From positions 28,957,017 through 29,021,016 of the forward strand of contig NC_084587.1 of NCBI RefSeq assembly GCF_033807715.1: a DNA stretch of 64,000 nucleotides, read 5' to 3'. Each line of letters opens with the position of its first letter. Position 1 is the stretch's first letter. This document shows positions 21,214 to 35,426 of this stretch, piece by piece. The DNA comes from Cololabis saira. Its lineage: Eukaryota > Chordata > Actinopteri > Beloniformes > Belonidae. Under the pieces are notes generated by a model that made no database searches, was not told the DNA's origin, and was given only the letters and a program-made list of their open reading frames with translations. The position numbers and the translations under genes were made by a program.

Positions 21214-23126
21214 TTTTAACCATGTTCAAATAAAGTATTCAGAAAGAAAGAGGCGTATTGTGACTCTTTCAAGCAGGAGATCCGTCTTCATATTGTTATG
21301 CCCTGTCTAGGGGTGTCTAAGACACAACATGAAAGAGCCCATCTTCCCCAAGTCCCAAGCAGCCACGGAGACCAATATTTTGAATATGAAGGTGGATTTA
21401 TTTACAGGAATTGAATTAAATGAGATAGAGCTTGATCTGGCTTCAGCGTGGACCAAGGCTAACAGAAACAGAAACAGATCTAACTGGGGAGTAATCAATC
21501 TAACCAAACAACAACAACTTACCTCTCTGACTAACATAAAGATGAGAAAACAAGGTTAACCAAAACGGCAGCCCACCCCTAATTAGCTCTAACAAAAGAT
21601 AATGTGATAACTATTAAGGATCTGAATTGGGCCAGTTGGTAGAGGAGGAAGATGGGAATGCCTCTTCTGCCCGGGGCATCATCCAGGCCCTTTATGAAGC
21701 AGGTAAGAGCCAATCAATGGCCGAGCTGGAAGCTAAGCCCCTGATCACCTCTTGGTCCTCGCACACACCTATTTACATATAATCAGAAGTAAATAGACAC
21801 ACCTGACACAGATGTGCTGAAAACACACAAACATATTAACATAAATACGACCGCAGTAAAATTGTACTGCTCAAGTTACAGTTTTTTTGTATAATTGTAT
21901 ATTTGTTCTTATCTGGTAAATGGTTAAATGGTTCAAGTGAAATGTTTCCACTTTCAACTTTCTGGAGCATTTTTCCATCCTGGTTTTAATGCTGTTTTGT
22001 GAAGAATCAGGTGTGTTAGAGCTTGGAAACATCTGAAACATGCAGGACAGTGGTCATCGAGGACTGGACTGGAAGATCCCTGTTATAGACCCTCCAACTC
22101 GGGGGAACTATCCTAAAATGACTTGTTCCTTCAGACTCAGATTTATCCGCCAAAAGCAAACATAACAGTCATAATCAAAATGGTGCCATAAATACTACTG
22201 ATGCTAATAATGAATTGATCTAAAGTTCAATTTGAATGTTTGATGGGGTTTTTTTAGCAGCATCACCTGAACACTGAATATAAAATGTCTTTAGTAGGGT
22301 CAAACCCTCCCTAACGGACCCTCGGACAATGATCCATCCAACTATGTTTCCTGCTCACATGGAATGCAGGAAACTCCACTTTAGATAATTTATCAAAGTT
22401 ATCAATTAAAATGCCATTGATTTAACTTTTTATTACACTATTTAAGAAAACAAAGATCGTCTTAGTAGTTATCCTCATCAATGAACTGTAGTAAATCCCA
22501 GCCAAAAAGATTAAGACAATAGTATGTTGGTACAGAATAAAGGGAACACATTTTGGGGTGTGAGAATTAATGGAAAACAGTTGCAACGACACACAATAGA
22601 CAAAGTGTGGTTGTGAACATACTAATATCTTCTCCTTCCTCAAATGGTAAATAAGGCATTATGAACTGTTGGACTTTTGTTCCTGTTTAGGGAGATATCA
22701 TTTACAATGAACAAATCCCTACTGTCCAATGCTCAAATGGAGTAAGTTAACTTCTTTTTTCCAGCCGAAAAACAGAAAACCTGTTTAACTTGATTGGCTT
22801 CCTTGCACGTGTATGTGGGTGTGTGTGGGTGTCTGCGTGCAGTCCCATGCAAGAACATAAACTAGATCTCAGAATGACCTTTGTTGAATATCTGTCATTG
22901 TCACATTTACACGGAAAAAGAAATGGTTTGTTTTTTAAAAGGCAAATCTCTTTGATGGAAGATAGGGAATATATTTTGAAAAATGGTATCATAGTAACAT
23001 CTCTTTTTCATGTTTTCCAGGTAGATTTACTAAGGTAAATACTTATTAACAGCTAGTAGGGAACATCAGATAGAACTTTAAACTGTCTCTTCCTTAGTTT
23101 TCTCTCTGCTTTTTCTTATATTCACC
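20509..23126. other. Intergenic between ears2 and the mesothelin-like gene
   Basis: No gene seen. It holds the ears2 promoter side near 20509-20700, a long TA microsatellite, an unassigned repeat-like stretch around 21300-21830, and a decayed copy (about 22010-22085) related to the MITE at 26945-27168, sharing AACATGCAGGACAGTGGT. Confidence 0.5.
21123..21205. repeat. (TA)n microsatellite
   Basis: About 41 uninterrupted TA units followed by a T run. Confidence 0.97.
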
Positions 23127-23316
23127 TATAAATGCACCTTTAACAAGTTTGGCTCCGCCCCCTTGTCTGGCACAGTGGAATCAGCCACCATCACTTCTGC
23201 AATCATCACAAGGCAACACACCCTTTACCGGTACACCTGTGTCTCAGGTGTCAGGAGAGAGACGGTGTTTCACAGCCACGCTCAGCAGCTGCCCGAAGGA
23301 CTACAAATAAGATCTG
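23127..23316 (+). promoter_or_regulatory. Candidate TATA box and non-coding first exon of the mesothelin-like gene
   Basis: TATAAAT at 23127-23133, followed about 30 bp later by sequence that could be transcribed and ends in a good splice donor (GATCTG then gtgagagt, exon end 23316). The next compatible acceptor is at 25843-25844 (tttgctctccag), leading into the exon with the start codon. This is inference from signals only; no transcript evidence is available. Confidence 0.4.
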
Positions 23317-25873
23317 GTGAGAGTTTCAGCTGTGATTTCATGGTTTTAATGCTATTTTATGTCCAAATGTATGGCTGGATCTGATGTCAGTGACAGATAT
23401 GTTTTGTTTCTATATGAAAGAAAATGCAGAACAACTGGACCATGCTAGTGAAGAGGGTATTAATATGAGTCAGACACTTGAAGATGAGACTGAAAAATCC
23501 ATCAATCACTTAACCAGGTCCTCTTAGCTGTTAGACTCCAAGTGTCTTAAAAAAAAACCTGCTGTTCGGGGATTTCATATGTTCAACCTCATTAAGCAGA
23601 GTTGTGTTCACATCATGAGATTCTCTCCTGAGAGACCTTTGGGAGACCAGGTTACGAAGAGAGCCTCATAATCTTTTAAAAACAACTAATTACGGGGATG
23701 TATTCACATCTTTCAGTTAAATTACACAGAGACTTTAATAATCTAAAGGTATAGTCCTTTTATCTATCAAGTATATGTAAAAATGTCATCAAATATAAAC
23801 TTATACCCTTTTTTATCAAATATTTTCTATGTAAAATATGTTAAATAGGAACAAACAATCAAGAAAATATGTTTGTTTTTTTAAAAAGGTCACACCTTTT
23901 CTTTTAAACTCCAGCTTTGAAAGTGAAGCTTTACTCACACCAAATCTCAGCACTGTTTGCCTTTCCTCAGTATTGTTTGCCTTTCCTTTCTCATACACAA
24001 GTGTGTGCAGAAAATGTCTTTTTAAGTACAAATGTGTGGCGGAGTTTATTCTACGTAAGGGTTTAAAGTTTAACCCGCCATTCGTTCCAACTAAAGCATA
24101 ATTAACGGAGGTTAACTTAATGGGGTGAGATTATATATAGAATTGTGTACAAATAAATGTTTGATTTTATTTTGTTGTTCACAAATGTATTATTACATTG
24201 CATAAAACTGTTATGCATTTGTAAAAAGTCATAATTTGTTGTGGGTTCTTTGTATTTAAACAAAAGCAAAAAAAAATTTACAAAATCCATAAACAAGGAA
24301 ATTATTTTATTTTTCAACTCAGTCTTATTTTCCTCCAAGATCTTATTAAGGGTTTGTGTTTCAGTAGGTAATGGTGATACCTCTGAATGTTGCTACATAG
24401 ATTTAACATTACTGTGAACATATGATACATTAATCCATGGAAATGGTCACCTAGTGGATACACACCTCCCATTCGTGGAGAAATAATGATCAGGATAGAT
24501 CACATGTACAGTTGGAGTGGATTTAGTGACATGGGCAGATACCCAGGGCAGCATCCTGACTAGAGCAGAGCATCATAAAGAGAAGAAGAAGAAAATTATG
24601 TCAATTATATTCCTTGATGATACATTGGAGGTGGTCGAAAAAACTGTGCGTCTTTATAGTGCTCTAGTTTGTAAACGAAATACAATCTAACTGACCTCCA
24701 ACCACGGGGCCTGTAAAGATCGTGCACAGCTTAATAGTTTATTTGTGATCAAATTTATTGTGGTTTTTTATCTTGAATTGGAAATTTCTTATTATTCTAT
24801 ACAAGTAATAAATAAGTTTGACTGTTAGACTGCACGTCTTGTATATTGGTCTTATATATTGTATGTTAATATCTATTAACATACAAGGCTGAATGCGTGT
24901 TTGCCGAGGGCACGACACAGAAATGTTGATGTACACAGTGTATTTGAAGGAGTTACAGGTTAATTTTAAACTTCTACACAGGCAATTTTGGGTAAAGTGT
25001 AAAAAAAATGCTTACTTTACACACAGAGAAGCAAAGAAGCAAAGTGAGAGTAAAATAAAACTAGTATATTTGTGATAAGGTATTATTACTTTTCCATGAA
25101 TGAAGCAGAGACAAAAAACAGGTTTTTTTTCAGATTATTTTTTAAGAAGTTATAGATATTGTATTATCGACAATATTTTTTCTTTAGTGTTACATGTCTT
25201 AAAATTAAAGCACTTTAGGCAGTTTCTTTAGAAATTAAACAATTACATACAAATAGACATGGCCACTTGATCAGCTCCTGTACAATGTGTGCATTTGCAA
25301 CCACATTTATGATCCTCTTCTTTAAAAGTATTCAGACCTTCAGCGAAGATTTGTGGGGCTCTTTTTTTCCTCATCCCTCCATCAACTTTCATAAGTCAAT
25401 CATTTTTTTTTTCTTTTCATTTTAATCACACACACACTTTGGATGTGGTTACCTAAGCATTTTGTTTGTTTGTATCTGAATGGTGACTTTCAGCATTCTT
25501 TTCATTGATTCATCATTGTCTCCTTGTGCCTTTTCTGCCATGTTAAAGGTCATTCTATTCCAGTGATTGCCACTCCCTGATTACTGTCAGACACAAGAAA
25601 ACAAAGATGGTGAAAGAACACCAACAACTGAGTAACAAAAGGCTTGCGATGCCGTAACAACTGCTGTCTCGACAGATAGTTAAAGATAGTTGTTTTTTTT
25701 TATTTGCGTCAATATTAAGGAAGACAGAGCAGTATGATGTATATTTGAATTCTCTGATCAAATTTTTCACTAATCTTGATTAGTGAATTAGGTTCGTGAA
25801 TACAGACTCATTGTGTCACCTGCTTTGTCCTGTTTGCTCTCCAGGGATTTTCATCACAAAGACCTCTCATCCC

Positions 25874-25891
25874 ATGAGAGACAACACATAA
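25874..25891 (+). CDS. Upstream ORF overlapping the mesothelin-like start
   Basis: A five-codon uORF (MRDNT) in the leader. Its TAA stop (25889-25891) shares one base with the main ATG (25891-25893), giving TAATG. Such an arrangement can allow termination-reinitiation. Whether it is translated is unknown. Confidence 0.4.
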   Translation: MRDNT

Positions 25892-28800
25892 TGACGTCAC
25901 ATCATATATTCCTGCTGGTTTACCTTCTGGGGGCCTTACTTGGTAAGAACAGATTTGGCATCTTTAATGTGACACATAGCTCATTGATAATGAAAATAAG
26001 TTATGTTTTCTTACCTTTCACGACACCAGTGAAGTGTTTATAAAAAAGAAAAAGCTTTCAATAGCTTACTTTGGGGGACCCATTCATACATGCCAAAGGA
26101 CCATTATAGATTATTGGTCTCAATTGTATACATTTATCTTAATGGCTATGTATGAATAAAATAAACTTGAAACTTGAGAACTGAATTGATGATCTTCTTC
26201 AGTGTCAAGAGATGAAAAATGCCATAACTAAACATTCCACAATGAGGCTTTTAAAAAAGACTCAGTAATACATCTCATTAATACTGGTCAGGGAAACGAG
26301 CACAGATACTGACTGTATAATATATGGATAATACAATCATGCTGCATGTACAACAAAGAGGAAAGGTATGGAACTGTCACTTTTCCTGAAGTCATGTCTG
26401 TGTAGAGCTCTTCACATCAGCAGATGGTTCAAACTTAAGACATTTGAGCAGCTTTGTCTGTGGGTTCACTTATGATATCAATTTAAGTACAGCTTAAGAT
26501 CTGATAATGTTTTGAGGGAATTCATGTTCATTTCAGAGTGTTCACATAGATTTTTGTGAAAGTATATTACAGTACAAACAAATGCACAGATACATTTAGG
26601 CTATGACTGATATAAAAAATAAATAGATGAATAAAATCATCTGCCAAGAAGAAACTACATAGGCAATGATCTCTGCAGTGAAAAAGACTATTATGAGGTA
26701 GAAAACATTGACGGCAGCTGTCATCTCAGTGGAAATCCCACAGAAGTAGTGTCACAGTATGTCATTTTTGAAGATGTTGCCCTGGCGAAACATTTGAAAC
26801 CCATTTCAGAGAAATGTTTCTCGTTCAATGTCCTGTGGGCAGATGAGCCTAAAGTAGAGACACTTTGTAATGATGCACCATCAAGATCAGTGATGGAGGG
26901 GTGATAATTAGGGCCCGAGCACTGACAGTGCGAAGGCCCTATTGCAGTGTTTCTCAATCCTGGTCCTCGAGTACCACTGTCCTGCATGTTTTAGATGCTA
27001 CCCTGCTTCAGCACACCGTGATACAAGTACCTGTGTCATCAACAGAACTGTGCAGACCTTGGTGACAAGCTAATTAGGACCTTTAATTAGAATCAGGTGT
27101 GTTGGTGCAGGGAAGCATCTAAAACATGCAGGACAGTGGTACTCGAGGACCAGGATTGAGAAGCACTGCCCTATTGTATCCGTAGGTTTTTTTCCTTCTT
27201 CTTTTTGCCCCCCTAAACGTGCCCCAAAAGTCACCAAATTTTGCATGCAAGCCAGGCCTGGTGAAAAATGTGATATTTCATGGTTTGCATTAATGGGCGT
27301 GGCCTAATGGCTCAACAGCGCCCCCTAGAAAACTTCGTGCCTCAAGCCCCACAATACAGTTTGACGTACATGCACGAAAATCGGTACACACCTGTATCAT
27401 GTTGCAACTTAAAGAAAAGTCTCTTGGCGCCATGGCCGAAACCAAACAGGAAGTCGACCATTTTGAATTAATCGTGTAATTTTGGCGCAATTTATGCAAT
27501 TTCTTCGGCCGTTTCTTAACCCGAACCGTAACGTGCACCCAGGTATGTTATACATCAAAATGTGCGTCTCCATCCTGCGACAACACGCATTACTTTTCTC
27601 AGTCAGAAGTGTTACCATGGCGACGCTAGACGCCAAAAAGCGCACCCCCCTTCATCTGATTGGTCCATATTTGATAGTTCCTACTTTCTGCCATAACTTT
27701 TGAATGGTTTGACATAAAGAGTCGTGGGTGGTGTCATCGGACTCAGTTGTGAGTACTTGACCATAAATGGTGCAAATTAGCCCCGCCCCTTATCCTTTTT
27801 GGTCAATATTTGATAGTCCCTATTCTCGCCATAACTTTTGAACGGGTTGTGATAAAGACATGTGGGTGGTGTCATCTGACTCGGTTTTGAGTAATTGACC
27901 TTCATTGGCATGAATTAGCCCCGCCCCTTCTTCTGATTGGTCAATATTTGATAGTTTCTACTTTCTGCCATAACTTTTGAATGGCTTGATATAGAGAGTC
28001 GTGGGTGGTGTCATCTGCTAAATGTCCAGGCCTGAAGAATCTACATGCAAGTCATACAAGCGCTTCCACTGCAGCACACCTGAACGTGCACAAGGGTGCG
28101 AGGGCCCGTTCATCGCTGCTTGCAGCTTTAATTTGGTCTTGTTTTGCAGCCACAAAAACTAAGTCAGTTATTGATCTGACCCTAAGCTCTTTGTCTGCGT
28201 ATTAAAGTCTTCAAGAGTCAAATATGAGACGATCTGACTAACAGGTAAAGCTCAGGTGGAACTGGCTCATGCAGCAGGACAATGACCCCAAGCACACAAG
28301 ATAAATCTATGACAGATTGTTTGAAAATGATAAGAATCAAGATGCAATCGCTATTGCCCAGTTAAAGTCTAAAACCACCCACAGCAATGTATAAGACTAA
28401 TACATTTTACAAAAATGGATTAAATCTGCAAATTATCAGTGGTGACAGATGTTTCTACAATCTATTGAATCGTGCCATGTAATTACTTTCTTCACACTGT
28501 ACTACCATAGGCTTAGTTTTAATTGAATGAATAATGATACATCACATCTGAGATTATATTTATTTTATTTCAAGACACTTCAATGCAAAACATCAGTGAA
28601 AACCTCTGCTTTTATAGATGTTCTTGCATTTGCTGCTAATGAATCAATGCAGGGATTTGATAAGCAGCAATTAGTTGGTACTCATCCACTTGTACTTAGT
28701 AAGGACCAGGCTGACCGATCTGAAAATGTCTGACTTGCCAACATCATAAAACTTTCCACTTGCCAATAAGACCAGGTACAGCCGCAGCATTTATCTGGAT

Positions 28801-31800
28801 TTTTTAAATCTCCTTTATGTTTTCCCCTGAAAATCAGTCCAAATATAAATATGAGTAGTTTCAGGCAAGATAATGTCCTTGATTGCTCTCTAGGAGTATA
28901 TTTAAATGTATCTTTCCATTTTTGGCATTTTTTTATTAATAAAAGATGACAATGTTGTGTATTGTTTTTATCAATAAAACAATTTGCTCCATCTTTCCCC
29001 AACAGGTTGTTCAGGAGCACAAAGGTGAGTTCAGCAACATCAAAGATTTGAGACTCAATGATGCATTAAACGTACCTTTACGTCTGTAAAACTTTCAGTC
29101 TGAATAATGAATGATGACGTATTTTGTCCTTAAATGTCATTGTTTATCTGATGGGAACCAGCAGAAATACAGCATGTGCTACAAAAGAAACTTGTGGTCT
29201 GGTGAGTTCTGTGTTTTGTTTTGTTTTTTCTGAGTTAACTGATGAAACTGATTTTATAATCAGAATTAAATGCCTTCTGAAGATGACGCTTTAAACATCA
29301 TAGAGTGCATAATGGTGTCTTTTTTATAAATCAAGTCTCCAGTCAATGTACAGTATATTACAGTGTTTTACTATCTACAGCTGACTCTTAGTTGTATAAG
29401 GGTTTATGAAAAATTGTTTTTTGAGATGGGCATCAGGGATGGCAAAGACTTTTTGGCCCAAACTTGGTGCATATCTGCTGTTTTCTTTGGCCCACATTAA
29501 GCTTTGACTGACAGAATAGACTCAATGTCCATCTGGTTGCCTAAAGCTGGCAACACATCCATGGTCCAATTTTTGGAGTGCCTGGCCCTCAAAACACTTG
29601 CTCTGTCTCATGTCAAAGGTTTGGCCCAGTTCATGAATAGTGGGACACCTCTTGGCCAAATAGTACCTTTAAGATACATAACTGACCCATAAGTGTCAAA
29701 CGCAGATCATATTCAGCTAAAACGTTACCCCCATCTGGGATGAAACAGTCTTTTTGTGACAGAAACACAGTGGCTCTGCTAGAGGACTCCTGATACATTT
29801 GTTAAAAAACTGCCAAAAATCACATAATGATATTGTCACCAATGTCTGCATCACATCTCAACGTCTACGTGCTCCTTGTTACTGTCTTAGCTGTCCGTCA
29901 CATTTTTCTGTGATGTTGATCAAGCAGATCTGTGGCCACCTCTGTGATGCAGCATTACAGGTTTTACAGGAAAACAAACTCTGGATTAAGAACGCATAAC
30001 AGAGATGGCTGACTCATTATGAAGCTGTGTCATTATTACAACATGGACATGCAACCTGCTCCGGAGCGAACTGTTCATCAGATAAGAGAACAATGCATGC
30101 AGGAGCACCACGCCTCGACCAGTCCATTTTCATAGAAAACAAAAGAAACAAAAGACATTGGTGCATTTTCACTCTACTGATCTTGTTGAGTCAGAAAACA
30201 TCTTTATACTTGTACTCTTTTAAAACAAAACAGTTAAAAAAAAACTAATCAGGATTACTGGAATGCTACAATGCAAAAGACTTTCATAGGAAAAAATGAA
30301 CATACCCGTACTCAGAAATATGTAAGTGAGCCCATACACTTATTTGCATTGTTACAATGATGTAACAATGCTGTTTTTAACAATCCCTGTTTTTTTCTGT
30401 TTTGTGGAAAAAAGTTGTCTGAAAAATTTTTCTGAAAGCCCCTGAAACAATCAAAGTAAAGCCAGACCCACTTGTTTTCTATGACATATTGAAGAATACC
30501 ATAGTGGGCAAACATGGCGAGTAGTTGAATTAAATTCAGTCCAGGAGATGGCACGGATCATTTTTTTCTGTATTATTTCCTTCTTTTTGAGAGAAATCTG
30601 CAACTACAAATCTGTGTTTAAGATTGTTCATCAGGTGCCAACCTTGCCTCTTTTACATTCAGAAACGTAGGGTTGATAATCAACGATTTTATACAGATTT
30701 ACATGATGTCCCTGACAGTTTATGAAGGCAAATATCCCAGTTACCCTGGTTTTTCTAAGCATGCTGCATAGAAAGAACACATGACCCAGATAGCAGACAC
30801 ATTCGGCCCTAAAATGGGAAACCTCTGGCGCTTCTAGCTCAGTTACAGCACTGGCCGCGGCTATGTGCGTCAGATGTGGGCCAGACTTGGGTTGTAAACA
30901 CCAAACACAAGAGCATTTTAGACCGACACACAGACCTAGAGTCCAATGCCCTCAGTCGAAGCCAAATGTGGACAAGATAAAACTGCAGATACGGCCAAGT
31001 TTGGGCCAAACATTCTTTTCTACCTTGGGGTGGAAGAAACATATAAAAGATTTTGAGTACAGACTTCAACATCAATATTCTGGCTTCAACATATTCCCAG
31101 TGCAAGAACATGTAAAAACTTTTAAATCTTTGTTGTAGTTTTATTGTATTGTTCTTCAAGTTTTCTTCTGGTTCTAAATTTGAAGGAGCAAGACCCATCA
31201 AACCACTTCCTGCAGTGCGTGGGGCTGCACTCAACAGACACAGGGAGAGATCACATGCACAGGCTGAAAGGAATGCTTGAAGCCACCATGGACCTGTACT
31301 CCTTCATGGTACAGCTGAATACATGTTGAACACATTCCAGCCATAACAGTTTGTTTTCTTTTTGTTTCTCTTTCCACACTGGGACAATCATACTTTACAA
31401 ATTATACATGGAATATTGAAATATAGAAAAAGGCATGTAAATGCAGTTTTTATTTGTAAAGGTTAAATGTAACAGTAAAATAACTTATTATGGCACATTC
31501 AATTTTTGCAACAGTTGATGAATCCACTCTGTAAATGCCCTTCCTCGTCATACTTATGTGTTTATTTATTTACCCCCACAACATCATTGTTAATACAGAG
31601 ATCCAGCATGAAGGGTGTGCCACTTCTGAGCCTGGAGGGAGCACTGGAATTAAAACCCGGAGCAGATCCTCTGCAGAATGAAGCACTGGTCCAGATGTGG
31701 CTGGAGGTCAAAATGAAACCGCTGCTGAAATCAATAACCAAGCATTTCCTGTCCTGCCTCAGCACCAAAAACTTCAGCTGCTCTACCTACCACACCATGT

Positions 31801-34800
31801 ACGTATCTGTTGCCATGTTGTCGTTCTTTACCTTTGAGTTGATCTTACGGGAGTTTTTGTGACAACGACTCATCCTGTCTGCTTTTACAGGGTGGAGGAG
31901 CTCAGCCACCATTACTCTGAGATGGATCCAGTCAGACAAAAATGGATCTACATGTTTTTCATGTATCCCTTCCTGTCTGGAGAGTTGGTTGCTGGTAAAT
32001 CCTTTAAATGCAATTAACTGTAACTCCTAAATCTTAAATTTTAGCTAATTATCCATTGGGTTGTTGTTGTTTTTTCTAAAAGAAAGTTAATTTGGTCCAT
32101 GTTGTGCCTAAAAAGGTTATATTATTTATATGATTAATATGAATATAAATAAAATATAAAACACATTTACTGTGTAAGTATAAAATATGAAACCAAGTTA
32201 AGACGTTTTTTTCAAACAGCAAGAAAATGAATTTGTAATTTTGTAAACTTAATTAAGCAGGACAAAATAAGTTAATTATATTAGTTAATAATTTGATGCC
32301 AGTGACAACCTTAAAAAAGATGATGAAGAGGCAAAGAAAGAGAGAAGCTTAACATACAAAAATAAACTATCCTGGTAATTAAGCTGTCAACGGATTCTGT
32401 AGTAAGGGTGTCAGCATTGGTAAAAGGATGGATGGGTGGATGGATGGATGGATGGATGGATGGATGGATGGATGGATGGATGGATGGATGGATGGATGGA
32501 TGGATGGATGGATGGTTGGATGGATGGATGGATGGATGGATGGATGGATGGATGGATGGATGGATGGATGGATGGATGGATGGATGGATGGATGGATGGA
32601 GGTGGACGGACACTGGGGACATCTGGTGGAGGGGTCAATTATTAGCTGGCAAAGTGTGTATCAAAACAACAAATTCTGTAAGCAAAAAAAACAGACTATG
32701 TAACATGAACAGTGTGATCTTTTAAATTCTTCTAAATATTGGTTTCAAATGCTTATGTTTATCAAAAACAAATACATGCCACAAGTAAGTCATCTGTCAT
32801 GTGTTAATTATAGGAAGTACATGTCAGGACTTTGTTTTTACCGGGTCCTAGGGTCAGGGCTAAACAAAATTACCAATAATAGGACAGACATCTTTATATG
32901 AAAAACGAGATGTGCCATAATAAACAACAGTACATCGGTATTTAAGCCAAAATACCACTTTAGGTGTGGGAGAAACTTCTATTTACAGTATGCCTTCAGT
33001 TCATTTTAGTTTCAGTTTTCAGGTGTTTGTTAACTTAAGAAAAGAAACAGTGTATCAGATCATGAATTGATTATTATCTGAGCTTGTACCTAATTATAAG
33101 ATCTGATAAGGTCCAGCTGACTTTTTGTTTTATGTGATGCTTTAGCTTTAAAAGACGAAAAGACTGTATTTTGTTGACTTTCAACTTGTATATGTGTTTG
33201 TAAGATGTGTATACTGAGTACATCTTCAGTCAGTGTGTGTGATCTCTACAGGTTGTGTGAACCCAGACGAAAGCAGCAAGGATTGGCTGATCAAGAACTT
33301 TGGGGCCTTCAGAGCCATGGCCCGAATGAAGGACTTCTCATCCCTCAACCTGGTCTTCAGCGGAGTGAGTTCCAGTCACTTCTGTTTAGACTTAAAGTTA
33401 ACTGCAGCTCTTATTGTAAACACAGTACTGCCTCCTGCATAGCCTCTTTCATCTTTCTTTTCAATGTCTGTTTTTCTTTACGCCTGTTGTTTTTCATCTT
33501 AGTTGGAGGTTCTTCACCTTCTGACTCCAGCACAAAAGGCAGAGCTGCTCATGAGCCCTGGAGTGGAGAGTTTGGACAATGGCACCTTATCCCTGGTCTT
33601 CCACAGTTTGTTGACAGGGGGCTCTGGACCGCCGCCCACTGCCAGCCCAGGAGTCAGCCACAGCTGGACAAGCCCCGGATACTCACCCGCGCTACCCTCC
33701 CGTCCTGCCCAGCCTTCATACAACTCATACTTACCACCTTTACAGAACAGCTTCAGAGAGGTACGGTAGCAGGCTGACTATTTTTGCAAAGGCTGAAAAA
33801 AAGGACCTTTGTTTTAGATCTGAAAAAAAGTAATTTTGATAATGTGTTGTAGCAAACTATAAACTTTAACTTTTGCTTCTTTTTATATATATATTACCAA
33901 AAAAAGACCATTATATGTAATGTACAAGAAATAACTCCCTAAAAATGTTATGTTCTTCCATTTTCCAGCATTTTACTGTGTTGATTTGGTTCGCTCTTGA
34001 TGGATTAGAATTGATTTTGGATTGCACATTTATGTTTGTGCATTAACGAATGCAAACCTCCAGCGCGCAGCGTATCAGGCAGCAAATAGCAGAATATCAG
34101 CTGTTGGGTGTGAAGCCATAGCAGAACTGTCTTAAACTGCAGTATCACTGAAGGCTGATGACAATGGCGCTGTAACATTTCTGGCTGCAGTACATCAAGT
34201 TGTACAATCCTCAGAGAAAACTCAAGGTACTATGGCAAGTTTATTTTATATTTATGGAGGGGAACTGTGGAGGACACAGCCTTTTTTTAGTCTTAAAAAT
34301 ATATTTGGGGTAAGTACTGCTTCCAGTAGAATGCTTTTCACAAAGGTCACACGAGAAATGCAAAGTTGTCTGGTAATTTGGGAGATTCAAGCATACAGCA
34401 ATGTCAGCTCTTCTCTGTTCTCCATTTGTAACCGCCTGGACAGGCCCCTGACCAAATTGGGGCCCTAAGCAAACATTTATTTGGAGCCCCCCCATTTCTG
34501 AGTTGAGTTAGTTCCCTCTGTCAACAAATGCATCAGCTACACACTCATTTCAGTCAGTATTTTTCTGTAATGTCTCCTCAAAAGCTGACTGTTGTGAATT
34601 AAATTCACCAACAGATGGCGACATTATCTCCTTAAAAATAGTCGAAAACTTCTTAACAACATAAATTGATATACAACTTTAGCCAATATATTATATTATA
34701 TAATATATTGGCTAAAGTTTATAGCTTACCACTCATTTTCAACAGAGGTGAATGCATAGGGCGTTAACACGGCATTCAATAAATGTTAATCAGGGCCGCT

Positions 34801-35395
34801 GGAAAAAAAATGTCTCCAGCCTAGACAGAGACTGGAACCAGAGATTCCTATCTAATGAGTGGCATCTAAGGTGTTTGTGTCACAAAGTTTTATTTCAACA
34901 ACATACCCACCTTCAAGTGAAGCACGAGTTTCCTCGTGTTTTAGCCTTTTTCTTTCTCTTGCTCGCTCCTGATTCGTGATGTCTTTCGGACGACATGTCG
35001 ACATCTCCTCTCCTTCTGTAGCTCTGCAAGGGCCTGCCTGCAGCCGCAGCCCTCTGATTGGTCAGATTTTGAGTGCTGTCAATCATTGCGCGATCAGATT
35101 ACAGGTCTCCTCTCCTCCGCTTCACGGTAGCGCATATGCGCATCCATTGCGGAGAATGTGGCCGCCCTTGGAAGACGAGGCCCTGCGCACAGCGCGTGTT
35201 CTGCGTTTAGGTCTTTCCATGGGTGCGTGGGTTTTTGTGCCAAGTTTGCTGTAGTCCCATTCGGGCAATATGTCTGATAGGTCCATAGCTGGTTCCTTAA
35301 AGGTAGGGTGGAGAGCGACATAGCTGGCAAAAAAAGATCAATTTTTCCTTGTTACGCTGCCCACTGATACTAATGCCCCCCTATATGTATGCGTG

Positions 35396-35426
<31 letters not shown>

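Larger units (their letters stand above)
26820..28320. mobile_element. Decayed Tc1-like transposase split by a later element
   Basis: To the left (26825-26905) the frame reads [11 protein letters not shown], matching the first-Asp motif of Tc1 transposases, then SVMEG. To the right (28132-28310) it resumes with WSCFAATKT and then [11 protein letters not shown], the second-Asp motif. The break falls inside what is normally GSVMVWGCFAA, so the 26910-28131 element inserted into an already existing transposase gene. Stops and substitutions show the Tc1 copy is dead. It lies in the first coding intron of the mesothelin-like gene. Confidence 0.6.

Noticed and set aside
30839..31234. A 131-codon minus-strand frame
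   Set aside because: It overlaps exon 4 of the mesothelin-like gene on the other strand and a GGGCCA-rich repeat-like stretch; no recognisable domain.
32408..32725. Long open frames on both strands over the GGAT repeat
   Set aside because: They are produced by the 4-bp repeat, which has no stops in several frames; there is no start context or similarity to a protein.
34440..35340. A GC-richer intronic stretch with a 92-codon frame
   Set aside because: It differs in composition from its surroundings and is probably a repeat, but I found no terminal repeats, splice sites or domain.
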